Shown here piece after piece: positions 34,945 to 45,037 of a stretch of DNA of 57,490 bases. The notes under the pieces are model-generated. The model was not told the DNA's origin and did no database searches. It saw nothing but the letters and a program-made list of their open reading frames with translations. Each line of letters begins with the position of its first letter. The stretch's first letter is position 1. The position numbers and the translations under genes are program-made. Origin of the DNA: Clostridia bacterium (GTDB taxonomy: Bacteria > Bacillota_A > Clostridia > Oscillospirales > UBA929); NCBI GenBank assembly GCA_026001245.1, contig BNZR01000001.1:1-57490 (forward strand). Direction: 5' to 3'.

Positions 34945-36209
34945 ACGTATTGTTAATCGGTGGGGGCGGACGCGAACACGCGATGGCGTGGAAACTGCTG
35001 CAAAGTCCCCGCGTGACCAAGCTGTTTTGTGCGCCCGGCAATGCGGGAACCGCCAAAATCGCCGAAAATGTCCCCATAAAAGTTACGGATTTCCCCGCGT
35101 TGCTTAGCTTCGCAGAGGAGCAAAACATCGACTTCACCATAGTCGGCCCGGACGACCCGCTGTCCCTCGGAATCGTGGACGCGTTTGAGGCTCGCGGCCT
35201 GAAAATTTGGGGGCCGAACAAAGCGGCGGCGGCGATTGAAAGTAGCAAGGTGTTTTCAAAGGATTTAATGCGAAAATACAATATTCCCACCGCGAAATAC
35301 GCGAGTTTTACCGATATAAAGTTGGCGTTTTCCTATCTTGACGGCGTGGATTTCCCCGTGGTTATCAAGGCGGACGGGCTGGCGTTGGGCAAGGGCGTGG
35401 TGATCTGCCAAAACCGCGAGGAGGCAAATGCCGCGCTGTCGGGCATGCTGATTGAGCGGCGTTTCGGGGACGCGGGGCGTGCCGTGGTAATCGAGGAATT
35501 CCTTACGGGGCGGGAGCTTTCGGTGTTTGCGTTCTGCGATGGCCGCCATATTCTGCCGTTTGCTAACGCCTGCGACTACAAACGCGCAAAGGACGGCGAC
35601 AAGGGGCCAAACACGGGCGGCATGGGCGCGATTTCGCCCTGTCCGTTCTACACCGCCGACATGCACAAAGCCTGTCTGGAGAGCATTTACAAGCCCACGC
35701 TGGCCGCGATGGCGCAAGAAAATCGCCCTTTCAAGGGCGTGCTGTACTTCGGACTTATGGAAACCAAAAACGGCGTTAAAGTCATCGAATACAACGCCCG
35801 TTTCGGCGACCCGGAGGCGCAGGTCGTCCTGCCGCGCATGGAGGGCGACCTGTTGGAGCTTATGGAGTCCTGCGTGGACGGGACGTTGGATCGCGCACAG
35901 GTGAAGCTGGGCACATTCGCGGCGGCATGCGTGGTGCTTGCCTCCGACGGATACCCCGAAAGCTACGAAACGGGCTATAAAATCACCGGAATCGACATTT
36001 TTTCGGAGCAAACGCATGTGTTTCAAGCTGGAACTCGGCTGTCCGACGACGGCGACACGCTGACCGCCGGGGGGCGCGTCCTCGCGGCTGTCGGATTGGG
36101 CGAAAACCTAGGCGTTGCAGTGGGTCGCGCCTATGGACTGGCCGAGAAAATCAGCTTTGAAAACAAATATTGCCGCGACGACATCGGCAATGTCAGGAGA
36201 GCTTTATGA
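34941..36209 (+). CDS. purD: Phosphoribosylamine-glycine ligase PurD
   Basis: ATP-grasp ligase making GAR, step 2 of purine synthesis. 422 residues. Start chosen at TTG 34941, 8 nt after AAGGAG, giving the canonical NVLLIGGGGREHA N-terminus; a GTG at 34932 is less likely. KADGLALGKGVV, EEFLTGRELSVFAFCDG, CDYKRAKDGDKGPNTGGMGA and EYNARFGDPEAQVVLPRM identify the enzyme. Overlaps purN and purL by 4 nt each. Confidence 0.96.
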   Translation: MNVLLIGGGGREHAMAWKLLQSPRVTKLFCAPGNAGTAKIAENVPIKVTDFPALLSFAEEQNIDFTIVGPDDPLSLGIVDAFEARGLKIWGPNKAAAAIESSKVFSKDLMRKYNIPTAKYASFTDIKLAFSYLDGVDFPVVIKADGLALGKGVVICQNREEANAALSGMLIERRFGDAGRAVVIEEFLTGRELSVFAFCDGRHILPFANACDYKRAKDGDKGPNTGGMGAISPCPFYTADMHKACLESIYKPTLAAMAQENRPFKGVLYFGLMETKNGVKVIEYNARFGDPEAQVVLPRMEGDLLELMESCVDGTLDRAQVKLGTFAAACVVLASDGYPESYETGYKITGIDIFSEQTHVFQAGTRLSDDGDTLTAGGRVLAAVGLGENLGVAVGRAYGLAEKISFENKYCRDDIGNVRRAL

Positions 36210-39200
36210 TTAGGCGCGTCTTTGTTGAGAAAAAGCCGGGTTTTGATGTGGAATCGCGGCAATTGCACGAGGAATTAGTTGAAAATTTGGGGATAAATCT
36301 CTCGAATCTGCGCGTACTCAACCTCTACGACGTGGAGGGGTTGTCGGCTGACGAGTGGGAGCTTGCCAAACGCCGCGTGTTTTCCGAGCCGATGGCGGAT
36401 TATGTCTACGACGAAAACATCCCCGTGGCCGACGGCGCGGAGGTTTTCACCGTTGCGTACCTGCCCGGCCAGTACAATCAACGCGCCGACTCCGCCGCGC
36501 AATGCCTGCGAATACTGGGTTTTGACGCAATTGTCGAGACCGCTAAGGTCTATGTTTTGGAAGACTGCGGCGATTTAACAGCCGTCAAAAAGCACCTGAT
36601 CAACACCGTGGACAGCCGCGAGATTCCGGGCGAAAAACCCGAAACCTTGCAACAAAACCTCGAAAATCCACAACCTATCAAAGTCCTGACGGGATTTAGA
36701 GTATTTGACGCTGAAAAGTTGTCAGAACTCCACGAAAATCGCGGACTTGCCATGAGTATTGAGGACTTAAATTTGGTTCAAGACTACTTCCGCGACACGC
36801 TTAAGCGCGATCCTACCGAGACAGAAATCCGAGTTTTGGACACTTATTGGTCGGATCACTGCCGCCACACCACGTTTCAGACGCAAATCGAGCGCGTGGA
36901 CATCGCGGAGGGGCTGTACACCGCCCCGATCGCCGCCGCGTTTGAGCAATATCGCGCCGCGAGCAAGCGCGAAACGACCTTGATGGACGTCGCGACAATC
37001 GGCGCAAAACAGCTGAAAAAGTTGGGGAAACTCAACGATTTGGACGAATCTGACGAGATTAACGCCTGTTCGATACGCGTTGAGCTTGAAACCGACAACG
37101 GCGTTGAGCCTTGGCTGGTGATGTTCAAAAACGAGACGCACAACCATCCCACCGAAATTGAGCCGTTCGGCGGCGCGGCGACATGCCTTGGCGGCGCGAT
37201 TCGCGACCCGTTGTCCGGGCGGTCTTATGTCTATCAGGCGTTGCGGATCACGGGGGCGGGCGACCCGCGAACCCCTGTCTCCGCAACGCTTTCGGGCAAA
37301 CTGCCGCAGAAGCGGATCACCCAGCAGGCCGCCCACGGGTTCAGCTCCTACGGAAACCAAATCGGGCTGGCCACGGGGCTGGTGCGCGAGATTTACGACG
37401 AGGGATTTGTGGCAAAACGCATGGAAATCGGGGCGGTTGTAGGCGCGGCGCCCGCGGCAAATATTGTGCGCGAGATACCCGCGGCGGGAGACGTGGTGTT
37501 GCTGGTCGGCGGGCGCACGGGGCGCGACGGTTGCGGAGGCGCGACAGGCTCGTCCAAGGCGCACAGCGAGTCGTCGATTTTAACCTGCGGCGCGGAGGTT
37601 CAGAAAGGCAACCCCGTCACAGAGCGCAAGCTGCAGCGGCTGTTCCGCAACCCGGAGGCCGCCCGAAAAATCAAGCGTTGCAACGATTTTGGCGCGGGCG
37701 GCGTGGCCGTGGCGGTGGGCGAGCTGGCCGATGGATTGACAATAAATTTGGATGCAGTCCCCAAAAAATACGAGGGTCTAGACGGCACGGAGCTGGCCAT
37801 CTCCGAGTCGCAGGAGCGCATGGCGGTTGTTACGCGGGCGGTAGATGCGGACGCGTTTATCGCGCTCTGCAACGCCGAAAACCTTGAGGCGACACGGATT
37901 GCGGTTGTGACAGACGACCGCGTTCTGCGTATGAGCTGGCGCGGCGACACAATTGTCGAGCTACCGCGTGAGCTTATGGACACCAACGGGGCGCGTCAGA
38001 CTACGGCGGCAATCATCACTTCTCCTGCGGATACAACGCCGTTTACGCCCAAATATTCCGATATTCCCTCACTTTTGAGTGACTTAAACGTCTGCTCGCA
38101 ACGCGGATTGGCGGAGCGTTTTGACGCGTCAATCGGCGCGGGGACGGTGTTCATGCCTTTCGGCGGCAAGAATCAACTCACGCCCGCCCAGTCCTCCGTG
38201 TGCAAAATCCCCGCCGACGGCACGTCCGCCGCAACCATTATGTCCCACGGCTACGACCCCGAAATCGCCAAATGGAGTCCGTTTCACGGCGCGGTTTACG
38301 CCGTTGTCGAGGCCTTGGCGAAAATCACGGCGGCCGGCGGGGACTACAGCCGTGCGCGTTTGACGTTTCAGGAGTACTTTGAAAAGCTTGGCCGTGACCC
38401 CGAAAAATGGGGCAATCCGCTGGCGGGACTTTTGGGCGCGTACTACGCGCAAATCGCAACGGGTTGTGCCGCGATAGGCGGCAAGGACAGCATGTCGGGG
38501 ACGTACAAGGATATTCACGTGCCGCCAACCGTCGTGGCGTTCGCGTTGGCCGTGGCGGACGCCCGCGAGCTTATATCACCGGAGCTTAAGCGCACGGACA
38601 GCACGCTTGTCCTCGCCCCAATCGCTTACGGCGCGGACGCTTTGCCCGATTTCAAGTCGCTGGCGGACACCTACGCCGCCGTTCGCGAGCTTATCAAAAA
38701 CGGCAAGGTTTTGGCCGCACACACGGTCGGGCGGTTCGGCTTGGCCGAGGTGTTGCCGCTGATGGCTTTCGGCAATAAAATCGGCATAAAAGTCCGCGAA
38801 ATTGACCTTTTTAAGCCCCGAATGGGCGCAATCGTCTTGGAAATGCTCGACGCGTCCAAGCTGCCTGACAGCTGGCAGGTTATCGGCGAGACACAGAGTG
38901 CGCCGGAGGTTGCGGGTTATCCTATTGACACGCTACTCGCGGCATGGGAAAGCACACTAAATCCGATTTTTCCCACGACTACAGAGCAAAACACCCCCGA
39001 CATGCCCGCGAATCCAATTGCCCGCAAAAAAGTTATAATTCCTCGCAAGCCTACCGTGTTTCTGCCGATTTTCCCCGGTACAAATTGCGAATATGATTCA
39101 GAACGTGCTTTCACACGCGCCGGAGCGGAGGTCAAGCCCCTTGTGTTCCGCAATTTGAACGCGGCGGAGGTCGAACAGTCACTCCAAGCAATGCGCCGCG

Positions 39201-39808
39201 CCATTGACGGCGGCGACATAATTATGTTATCCGGCGGCTTCAGCGCGGGGGACGAGCCGGACGGCTCCGCGAAGTTCATCACGGCGGTGTTCCGCAACGC
39301 CGAAATCGCGGAAGCCACTCACAGATTGCTGGATCGCGGCGGGCTGATTTTGGGCATTTGCAACGGTTTTCAGGCGTTGCTTAAGCTCGGTCTGTTGACG
39401 CGTGGTCGCATATCCGATACGGACGAGCAGTCCCCTACGCTGACCTTTAACACCATTGGCCGCCACATATCGCGTATCGCTCGGACTAGAATTATGTCCA
39501 CCAACTCGCCTTGGCTGGCCGGGACGCGGTTGGGCGAAGTCCACAACGTGCCGCTGTCCCACGGCGAGGGGCGCTTTGTCTGCGATTCGCGGACGTTCCA
39601 AGCTATGGCAGATTTGGGGCAAATCGCCACGGTTTATGACGGCGAAAACCCCAACGGCTCGCTACACGGCGTTGAGGGGATTATCAGTCCTGACGGTAAA
39701 ATTTTCGGCAAAATGGGTCATTCCGAGCGTTTTTCGCAACATACCTACAAGAATATCCCCGGCAATTTCGACCAAAAGCTGTTCGAGTCCGCTTGTTTGT
39801 ACTTTTAA
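36206..39808 (+). CDS. purL: Phosphoribosylformylglycinamidine synthase, single-chain PurL with glutaminase domain
   Basis: 1200 residues; makes FGAM from FGAR, glutamine and ATP. It is the long Clostridial form that carries both the synthase (SDHCRHTTF, KNETHNHPTEIEPFGGAATCLGG, NDFGAGGVAVAVGEL, TGCAAIGGKDSMSG) and a C-terminal class I glutaminase (FPGTNCEYDSERAF, nucleophile Cys1052 in LGICNGFQALLKLG, His1119/Glu1121 in SHGEGRF), so no separate purQ or purS is needed. The ATG at 36206 overlaps the purD TGA. Confidence 0.96.
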   Translation: MIRRVFVEKKPGFDVESRQLHEELVENLGINLSNLRVLNLYDVEGLSADEWELAKRRVFSEPMADYVYDENIPVADGAEVFTVAYLPGQYNQRADSAAQCLRILGFDAIVETAKVYVLEDCGDLTAVKKHLINTVDSREIPGEKPETLQQNLENPQPIKVLTGFRVFDAEKLSELHENRGLAMSIEDLNLVQDYFRDTLKRDPTETEIRVLDTYWSDHCRHTTFQTQIERVDIAEGLYTAPIAAAFEQYRAASKRETTLMDVATIGAKQLKKLGKLNDLDESDEINACSIRVELETDNGVEPWLVMFKNETHNHPTEIEPFGGAATCLGGAIRDPLSGRSYVYQALRITGAGDPRTPVSATLSGKLPQKRITQQAAHGFSSYGNQIGLATGLVREIYDEGFVAKRMEIGAVVGAAPAANIVREIPAAGDVVLLVGGRTGRDGCGGATGSSKAHSESSILTCGAEVQKGNPVTERKLQRLFRNPEAARKIKRCNDFGAGGVAVAVGELADGLTINLDAVPKKYEGLDGTELAISESQERMAVVTRAVDADAFIALCNAENLEATRIAVVTDDRVLRMSWRGDTIVELPRELMDTNGARQTTAAIITSPADTTPFTPKYSDIPSLLSDLNVCSQRGLAERFDASIGAGTVFMPFGGKNQLTPAQSSVCKIPADGTSAATIMSHGYDPEIAKWSPFHGAVYAVVEALAKITAAGGDYSRARLTFQEYFEKLGRDPEKWGNPLAGLLGAYYAQIATGCAAIGGKDSMSGTYKDIHVPPTVVAFALAVADARELISPELKRTDSTLVLAPIAYGADALPDFKSLADTYAAVRELIKNGKVLAAHTVGRFGLAEVLPLMAFGNKIGIKVREIDLFKPRMGAIVLEMLDASKLPDSWQVIGETQSAPEVAGYPIDTLLAAWESTLNPIFPTTTEQNTPDMPANPIARKKVIIPRKPTVFLPIFPGTNCEYDSERAFTRAGAEVKPLVFRNLNAAEVEQSLQAMRRAIDGGDIIMLSGGFSAGDEPDGSAKFITAVFRNAEIAEATHRLLDRGGLILGICNGFQALLKLGLLTRGRISDTDEQSPTLTFNTIGRHISRIARTRIMSTNSPWLAGTRLGEVHNVPLSHGEGRFVCDSRTFQAMADLGQIATVYDGENPNGSLHGVEGIISPDGKIFGKMGHSERFSQHTYKNIPGNFDQKLFESACLYF

Positions 39809-39823
39809 GGAGTGAGGTGTTTT

Positions 39824-40267
39824 ATGGTTTCAATCATCATGGGCAGTGAGTCTGACCGGCAGACTATGGAAAGGGCCGGGGAAGCGTTGGCGCGTTTCGG
39901 CGTGGAGTTCGAGGTGAACGTCATCTCCGCGCACAGGGCGCACAGGCGTTTGGCCGCGTTCGTCGAGGGCGCGGAGGCTCGCGGTGTCAAAGTGTTCATC
40001 GCGGGGGCGGGCATGGCGGCGCACTTGGCGGGAGTTGTCGCCGCGTTGACCGTTTCACCTGTTATCGGCGTGCCGTTGCTGTCAAAGTCTACGGGCGGGC
40101 TGGACGCGCTGTTGTCGATGGCGCAAATGCCGCGCGGCGTACCCGTGGCGACCGTGGCCATAGACGGCGCGGCCAACGCGGGCATTCTGGCGGCGCAGAT
40201 ACTCGCCGTAGGCGACCCCGCGTTGCGGCAAAAAATCAGGGAATTCAAATCTGAATTGGAGGGCTAG
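39824..40267 (+). CDS. purE: N5-carboxyaminoimidazole ribonucleotide mutase PurE
   Basis: 147 residues. Shifts the carboxyl group from N5-CAIR to C4 (CAIR), step 6 of purine synthesis. IMGSESDRQTM at the N-terminus, VISAHRAHRRL with His37, GAGMAAHLAGVVAALT and VPLLSKSTGGLDALLSMAQMPRGVPVATVAI. ATG 39824 is 5 nt after GAGGTG. No purK is in the window. Confidence 0.95.
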   Translation: MVSIIMGSESDRQTMERAGEALARFGVEFEVNVISAHRAHRRLAAFVEGAEARGVKVFIAGAGMAAHLAGVVAALTVSPVIGVPLLSKSTGGLDALLSMAQMPRGVPVATVAIDGAANAGILAAQILAVGDPALRQKIREFKSELEG

Positions 40268-40270
40268 GAC

Positions 40271-41821
40271 ATGAGGGCAATTTTCAGCGTTTCTGACAAG
40301 GCGGGCGTGATAGAGTTCGCAAAGGAGCTACAAAAACTGGGAGTGGAGATACTCTCCACGGGTGGCACACACAAAGCGTTGGCCGAGAGCGACATACGCG
40401 TCATCGGTATTTCGGAGGTCACGGGCTTTCCCGAGTGCTTGGACGGGCGCGTTAAGACTTTGCACCCCAATATCCACGCGGGACTGCTTGCCATGCGTTC
40501 CAATCCGGAGCATATGGCGCAGATACACGCGTTGGGCGTTGAGCCGATTGACATTGTGGTGGTCAACCTCTATCCGTTTAAGCAGACGATTCTAAAGTCC
40601 GGCGTGTCGTTGGGCGACGCGGTGGAAAATATCGACATCGGTGGGCCGACTATGCTCCGCGCCGCCGCGAAAAACTATCAGGACGTTAGCGTTATCACCG
40701 ACCCCGCCGACTACAACCGCGTAATCTCCGAACTGAAAAACAACGGCAAGGTTAGCGTGCAGACGAATTTTTACCTGGCCGCCAAGGTTTTTGCGCTGAC
40801 CGCCCATTATGACGCGATGATTGCCAAATATTTGGGCGACATCGCGGGCATAAACGACATGCCGCAGACCCTGACTCTGACCTACGAGAAGCTACAGGGC
40901 ATGCGTTACGGCGAGAATCCGCACCAAAAGGCGTCGTTCTATCGCGAGGTGGGCGCGCCGTCCGGTATGCTGACCGACCTGAAACAGTTGCACGGCAAGG
41001 AGTTGAGCTTTAACAACATCAACGACACACACGGCGCGTTGGAGCTGCTGAAGGAGTTCGACGAGCCGACGGTGGTCGCGAGTAAGCACGCGAATCCCTG
41101 CGGCGTGGGTAGCGCGGACACGATTTTCGGCGCGTACATGAAGGCCTACAACGCCGACCCGATGTCCATCTTCGGCGGCATAATCGTGGCCAACCGCGAG
41201 ATTGACGCGGCGACAGCCACCGAAATCAACAAGATTTTTGTCGAGATTCTGCTCGCACCCTCCTACACCCGCGAGGCGTTGGAGATTCTGACCGCGAAGA
41301 AGAATATCCGCCTGCTGACCCTTGACCAAATCAGCAACAAACAGCCGAGCCACGCGCTGGATCTCAAAAAAGTCTCCGGCGGGTTGCTGGCGCAGACCGT
41401 TGACGCGGAGTTGTTGCCCGCCGAGCTAAAGGTCGTCACCAAACGCGCCCCGACCGACGCGGAGCTTGAGGACTTGAAGTTCGCTTGGAAAATCGTGAAA
41501 TACGCGAAGTCCAACGGCATTGCAATTGGAAAGGACAAGCAGTCCATCGGCGTGGGGCCGGGGCAGGTCAACCGCATTTGGGCGACCAAGCAGGCCATCG
41601 AGCATGGCGCGGACGCGTTGGGCGTTGACGCGCTAAAGGGCGCGGCATTGGCCTCGGACGCGTTCTTCCCGTTCCCCGACTGCGTGGAGGCCGCCGCCGC
41701 CGCCGGAATCACCGCGATTATACAGCCGGGCGGCGCCGGCAAGGATCAGGACAGCATAGACGCGTGCGACAAGCACAACATCGCGATGGTATTCACGAAC
41801 ATGCGGCATTTCAGACATTAA
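40271..41821 (+). CDS. purH: AICAR transformylase/IMP cyclohydrolase PurH
   Basis: 516 residues, bifunctional last enzyme of IMP synthesis. N-terminal cyclohydrolase (MRAIFSVSDKAGVIEFAKEL, LSTGGTHKAL, GRVKTLHPNIHAGLLA) and C-terminal transformylase (LRYGENPHQKASFYRE form, SKHANPCGVG, YNADPMSIFGGIIVANREID, and the end SDAFFPFPDCVEAAAAAGI). ATG after GGAGGGCTAGGA. End product IMP feeds guaB at 18.2 kb. Confidence 0.97.
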   Translation: MRAIFSVSDKAGVIEFAKELQKLGVEILSTGGTHKALAESDIRVIGISEVTGFPECLDGRVKTLHPNIHAGLLAMRSNPEHMAQIHALGVEPIDIVVVNLYPFKQTILKSGVSLGDAVENIDIGGPTMLRAAAKNYQDVSVITDPADYNRVISELKNNGKVSVQTNFYLAAKVFALTAHYDAMIAKYLGDIAGINDMPQTLTLTYEKLQGMRYGENPHQKASFYREVGAPSGMLTDLKQLHGKELSFNNINDTHGALELLKEFDEPTVVASKHANPCGVGSADTIFGAYMKAYNADPMSIFGGIIVANREIDAATATEINKIFVEILLAPSYTREALEILTAKKNIRLLTLDQISNKQPSHALDLKKVSGGLLAQTVDAELLPAELKVVTKRAPTDAELEDLKFAWKIVKYAKSNGIAIGKDKQSIGVGPGQVNRIWATKQAIEHGADALGVDALKGAALASDAFFPFPDCVEAAAAAGITAIIQPGGAGKDQDSIDACDKHNIAMVFTNMRHFRH

Positions 41822-41836
41822 GGGAGGATATTTTTT

Positions 41837-42706
41837 ATGAAACCGACACTTGTTGTTATGGCGGCGGGCATGGGCAGCCGCTACGGCGGGCTGAAGCAGA
41901 TGGATCCCTTCGGCGGCAACCTGATTATGGAATACGCCGTCTATGACGCGATTAACGCGGGCTTTGGCAAGGTGGTGTTCATCATCAAGCCCGAAATGCT
42001 GGAGGATTTTAAGCAAGTCGCGGGCGACAAAATCGCCCGCCGCGTCCCCGTAAGCTACGTGTTCCAGTCGCTGGGCGACCTGCCGGAAGGGTTCACCGTC
42101 CCGGACGGCCGCGTCAAGCCTTGGGGGACGGGGCACGCCGTGTCGCTTATAGCGGGCGTGGTGAACGAGCCGTTCTGCGTGATTAACGCGGACGACTTTT
42201 ACGGCGCGGAGCCGTTTAAGTCCGTTGCGGAATTTTTGACCGGCGGCACCGACCAGAGCTGTATGGCGGGCTATCGAGTGGAAAACACGCTGTCGGAAAG
42301 CGGCGGCGTTACACGCGGCGTGTGCGGCGTGACGGACGGCAAGCTGACAAGCGTCACCGAGCGCATGAAAATCCTGCGCGGCACGGACGGCGCGATACGC
42401 GACACCGACAGCGGTGTGGACATTCCGGAGGGGACGTTCGTGTCGATGAACCTGTTCGGATTCCCGCAGAGGATACTGCCTCGGCTTAAGGCACAATTTG
42501 TGGAGTTTTTGAAGCGCGGCGATGCGGTTGAGTTTCTGTTGCCGCGAGCGATAGACGAGATGATTCGCGAGGGCTTTACCAGTGTCAGCGTACTGCCGAC
42601 CTCGGCGCGTTGGTTCGGCGTGACGTATCGCGAGGATCGCGAGCCGTTGCGGCTGGCGCTGGAGGGCATGACAAAGCGGGGGCTGTATCCGGAGTTGTTG
42701 TTTTAG
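41837..42706 (+). CDS. Sugar-phosphate nucleotidyltransferase family protein
   Basis: 289 residues. GT-A-like nucleotidyltransferase fold: VVMAAGMGSRYGGLKQMDPFGG (nucleotide loop), INADDFYG (metal-binding Asp), and GTFVSMNLFGFPQRIL. It resembles proteins annotated as NTP transferases acting on sugar 1-phosphates, though it is not a clear GalU or RmlA. It may use mannose 1-phosphate or a similar sugar phosphate (speculative). Starts 16 nt after purH, after GGGAGG. Confidence 0.75.
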   Translation: MKPTLVVMAAGMGSRYGGLKQMDPFGGNLIMEYAVYDAINAGFGKVVFIIKPEMLEDFKQVAGDKIARRVPVSYVFQSLGDLPEGFTVPDGRVKPWGTGHAVSLIAGVVNEPFCVINADDFYGAEPFKSVAEFLTGGTDQSCMAGYRVENTLSESGGVTRGVCGVTDGKLTSVTERMKILRGTDGAIRDTDSGVDIPEGTFVSMNLFGFPQRILPRLKAQFVEFLKRGDAVEFLLPRAIDEMIREGFTSVSVLPTSARWFGVTYREDREPLRLALEGMTKRGLYPELLF

Positions 42707-42742
42707 TAAAAAATAAAAGCCAACAAACAGGAGGAAGCAACC

Positions 42743-44350
42743 ATGCAACGCATGTTTAACACGCACAATATACGGCAAAGCTTTGAGCTTGACGGCCTTT
42801 GGGGCTTTGAAGCTGATGGCAAGCAGGCACTAATGCCCGTCCCGGCCTGTTGGGAAACCCACCCGGAATTCAGAAATTATCGCGGCAAGGCGGTCTATAC
42901 CAAGCAGATTAATTTGCCGGGCGGCAACCTGTTGCTGACTTTCAAGGCTGTGAGTCACACCGCCACGGTGTTCCTTGACGGCGCGGAAATCGGGCGGCAC
43001 TACGGCGCGTATACGCCGTTCACGCTGTTTGTGCCGAAGGTGTCTGCGGGTACGCACACCATAAAGGTTGAGGTCGATAACTCTTTTAACGAGGAATCCG
43101 CGCTGTCTGTCCCGAACGATTATTTTACCTATGGCGGCATTATGCGCCCGGTCGTCGCGGAGACCGTTGGCGACGCGTATATTGATAGATTGGAGTGCGT
43201 GACAGGTGAGAAAACGTTGAAAATAAAGGCGTATATTCACGCGGATGACTACTCGAATCTGACGCTTGCGTTCACTTTAAACGGCAAAATGTATCACTTT
43301 TCGGACGGCAATTTTGAGCAAACATTTGATATTGACAATGTGGAATTGTGGAGCGTTGAAACGCCGAAATTGTATCTGTTAAACGCGGTTTTATCACGCA
43401 ATGGCGATCCGATTGACGACTTAATTGAGCGTATCGGTTTTCGCACAGTTGAGGTGCGCGGGCGCGACATTTTGGTGAACGGAAAGCCCGTGTTTCTAAA
43501 GGGCTTCTGCCGTCATGAAGATCACCCGCTGTTCGGCGCGGCGCTACCGTTTCAGGCTCAAATGTATGACCTGCAGTTGTTGCAGGAAATGGGGTCGAAT
43601 ATAGTCCGAACGTCACACTATCCGAACGATGAATTGTTCTTGGATTTGTGTGACGAGCTTGGCGTTTTCGTTTGGGAGGAAAGCCATGCGCGGGGGCTGA
43701 CTGAGGAACAAATGAAGCACCCGAATTTTGATAAACAAAGCGAGGATTGCATACGCGAAATGGTGACATGTCACTACAATCACCCGTCAATCATCATTTG
43801 GGCGATACTAAACGAATGCGCCAGCTACACGGATTTTGGCGCGGAGTGTTATGAAAAACAGATCGCGCAGATTCGGTCGCTGGATTCTTCGCGCCCTGTG
43901 ACTTATGCGTCCTGTCACATGAAAAGCGACAAATGTATGCATCTTGCGGATATTGTGTCATACAATATTTACTCGGGTTGGTACGAAACACGCGGCACAA
44001 AGATATTTTTAGACGATGTTGTGGCGTGGACGGAGGAAAACGGCGGAAAGGGCAAGCCTTATATCATCAGCGAGTTCGGCGCGGGCGGTATTTACGGCTT
44101 TCGCGATGTGCGGCACGTCAAATGGTCGGAGGAACGGCAAGCTGAAATTATGGATGAAAATTTGAGCGTTTATTGCAACCATGATGTTGTGCGCGGCGCG
44201 ATAATTTGGCAGTTTTGCGATTGCTTGGTCACGGACGAAAACTGGTACGCACGCCCGAAAACGCGGAACAACAAAGGTATTGTGGACGAATTCCGCAGGC
44301 CGAAGCTGGCGTTTGATGTTGTGAAACGACATTTTGAGGGGATTCACTGA
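42743..44350 (+). CDS. Glycoside hydrolase family 2 (beta-glucuronidase/galactosidase-like), short form
   Basis: 535 residues, without signal peptide. Domain order is sugar-binding jelly roll (about 1-165), immunoglobulin-like (about 170-250) and TIM barrel. RHEDHPLFG, RTSHYPND, ILNEC with acid/base Glu358 and ISEFGAGG with nucleophile Glu444 fit GH2; the overall pattern is closest to beta-glucuronidase-like enzymes. Substrate not determined. Base composition is visibly more AT-rich than the pur genes upstream, which suggests later acquisition. ATG after AGGAGG; the end is 9 nt from the convergent epimerase. Confidence 0.88.
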   Translation: MQRMFNTHNIRQSFELDGLWGFEADGKQALMPVPACWETHPEFRNYRGKAVYTKQINLPGGNLLLTFKAVSHTATVFLDGAEIGRHYGAYTPFTLFVPKVSAGTHTIKVEVDNSFNEESALSVPNDYFTYGGIMRPVVAETVGDAYIDRLECVTGEKTLKIKAYIHADDYSNLTLAFTLNGKMYHFSDGNFEQTFDIDNVELWSVETPKLYLLNAVLSRNGDPIDDLIERIGFRTVEVRGRDILVNGKPVFLKGFCRHEDHPLFGAALPFQAQMYDLQLLQEMGSNIVRTSHYPNDELFLDLCDELGVFVWEESHARGLTEEQMKHPNFDKQSEDCIREMVTCHYNHPSIIIWAILNECASYTDFGAECYEKQIAQIRSLDSSRPVTYASCHMKSDKCMHLADIVSYNIYSGWYETRGTKIFLDDVVAWTEENGGKGKPYIISEFGAGGIYGFRDVRHVKWSEERQAEIMDENLSVYCNHDVVRGAIIWQFCDCLVTDENWYARPKTRNNKGIVDEFRRPKLAFDVVKRHFEGIH

Positions 44351-44359
44351 TACACGCCG

Positions 44360-45037
44360 CTAATTTTTCTGCCCGTAATACGCCCCCGCGCCGTGTTTCC
44401 GCAAATAATGCTTGTCCAGCAACGCCGATTGCATAGGCTCCGCGCCCTCGCAATGCCACGCCATAAACGCCAATTCCTCCAGCACCGCGGCGTTATGCAC
44501 GGCGTCAAAAGCGTCCTTGCCCCAGGCAAACGGACCGTGACTTGCCACCAGCACGGCGGGTATGTCGGCGTGATTTTTGCACGTTTCCGCAATCACCTTG
44601 CCGGTGTTAAGCTCGTAGTCCTCCGCGATTTCCGCGTCCGTCATAAGCCGCGTACACGGAATTTCGCCGTAAAAATAGTCGGCGTGCGTCGTGCCAAGCG
44701 GTGCTATGCCGCGCTTTAACTGTGCGAACACCGTCGCCCAACGGCTGTGGGTATGAACCACCCCGCCGACATTTGGGAAGCGTTTGTAAAGTTCCAAATG
44801 GGTCGGCGTGTCGCTGGACGGGCGCAGTTTGCCCGCGACAATATTGCCCGCCAAATCCACAGTCACCATGTCGTCAACCGTCATCGCGGCATACTCCACG
44901 CCGCTCGGCTTGATGACGACAAGGCCGCGCTCGCGGTCTATACCGCTGGCATTGCCCCAGGTGAACGTCACCAAACCATACCTCGGCAACAGCAGATTGG
45001 CTTCAAAGACCTGTTGTTTCAGCGTTTCAAGCTCCAT
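44360..45037 (-). CDS. araD: L-ribulose-5-phosphate 4-epimerase (AraD/SgbE/UlaF family)
   Basis: 225 residues, zinc class II aldolase fold. [45 protein letters not shown] (zinc His pair), GTTHADYF and [11 protein letters not shown] match the L-ribulose-5-phosphate 4-epimerase family. It interconverts L-ribulose 5-phosphate and D-xylulose 5-phosphate. The start overlaps the end of the upstream sugar kinase by 11 nt, and AGGAGG lies inside that gene. araA is not in the window, so AraD, SgbE or UlaF roles cannot be separated. Confidence 0.9.
   Translation of the reverse strand: MELETLKQQVFEANLLLPRYGLVTFTWGNASGIDRERGLVVIKPSGVEYAAMTVDDMVTVDLAGNIVAGKLRPSSDTPTHLELYKRFPNVGGVVHTHSRWATVFAQLKRGIAPLGTTHADYFYGEIPCTRLMTDAEIAEDYELNTGKVIAETCKNHADIPAVLVASHGPFAWGKDAFDAVHNAAVLEELAFMAWHCEGAEPMQSALLDKHYLRKHGAGAYYGQKN

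Noticed and set aside
36170..36205. Upstream start for purL at 36170
   Set aside because: That part lies within purD; the ATG at 36206 has a ribosome binding site and the 4-nt overlap seen throughout the operon.
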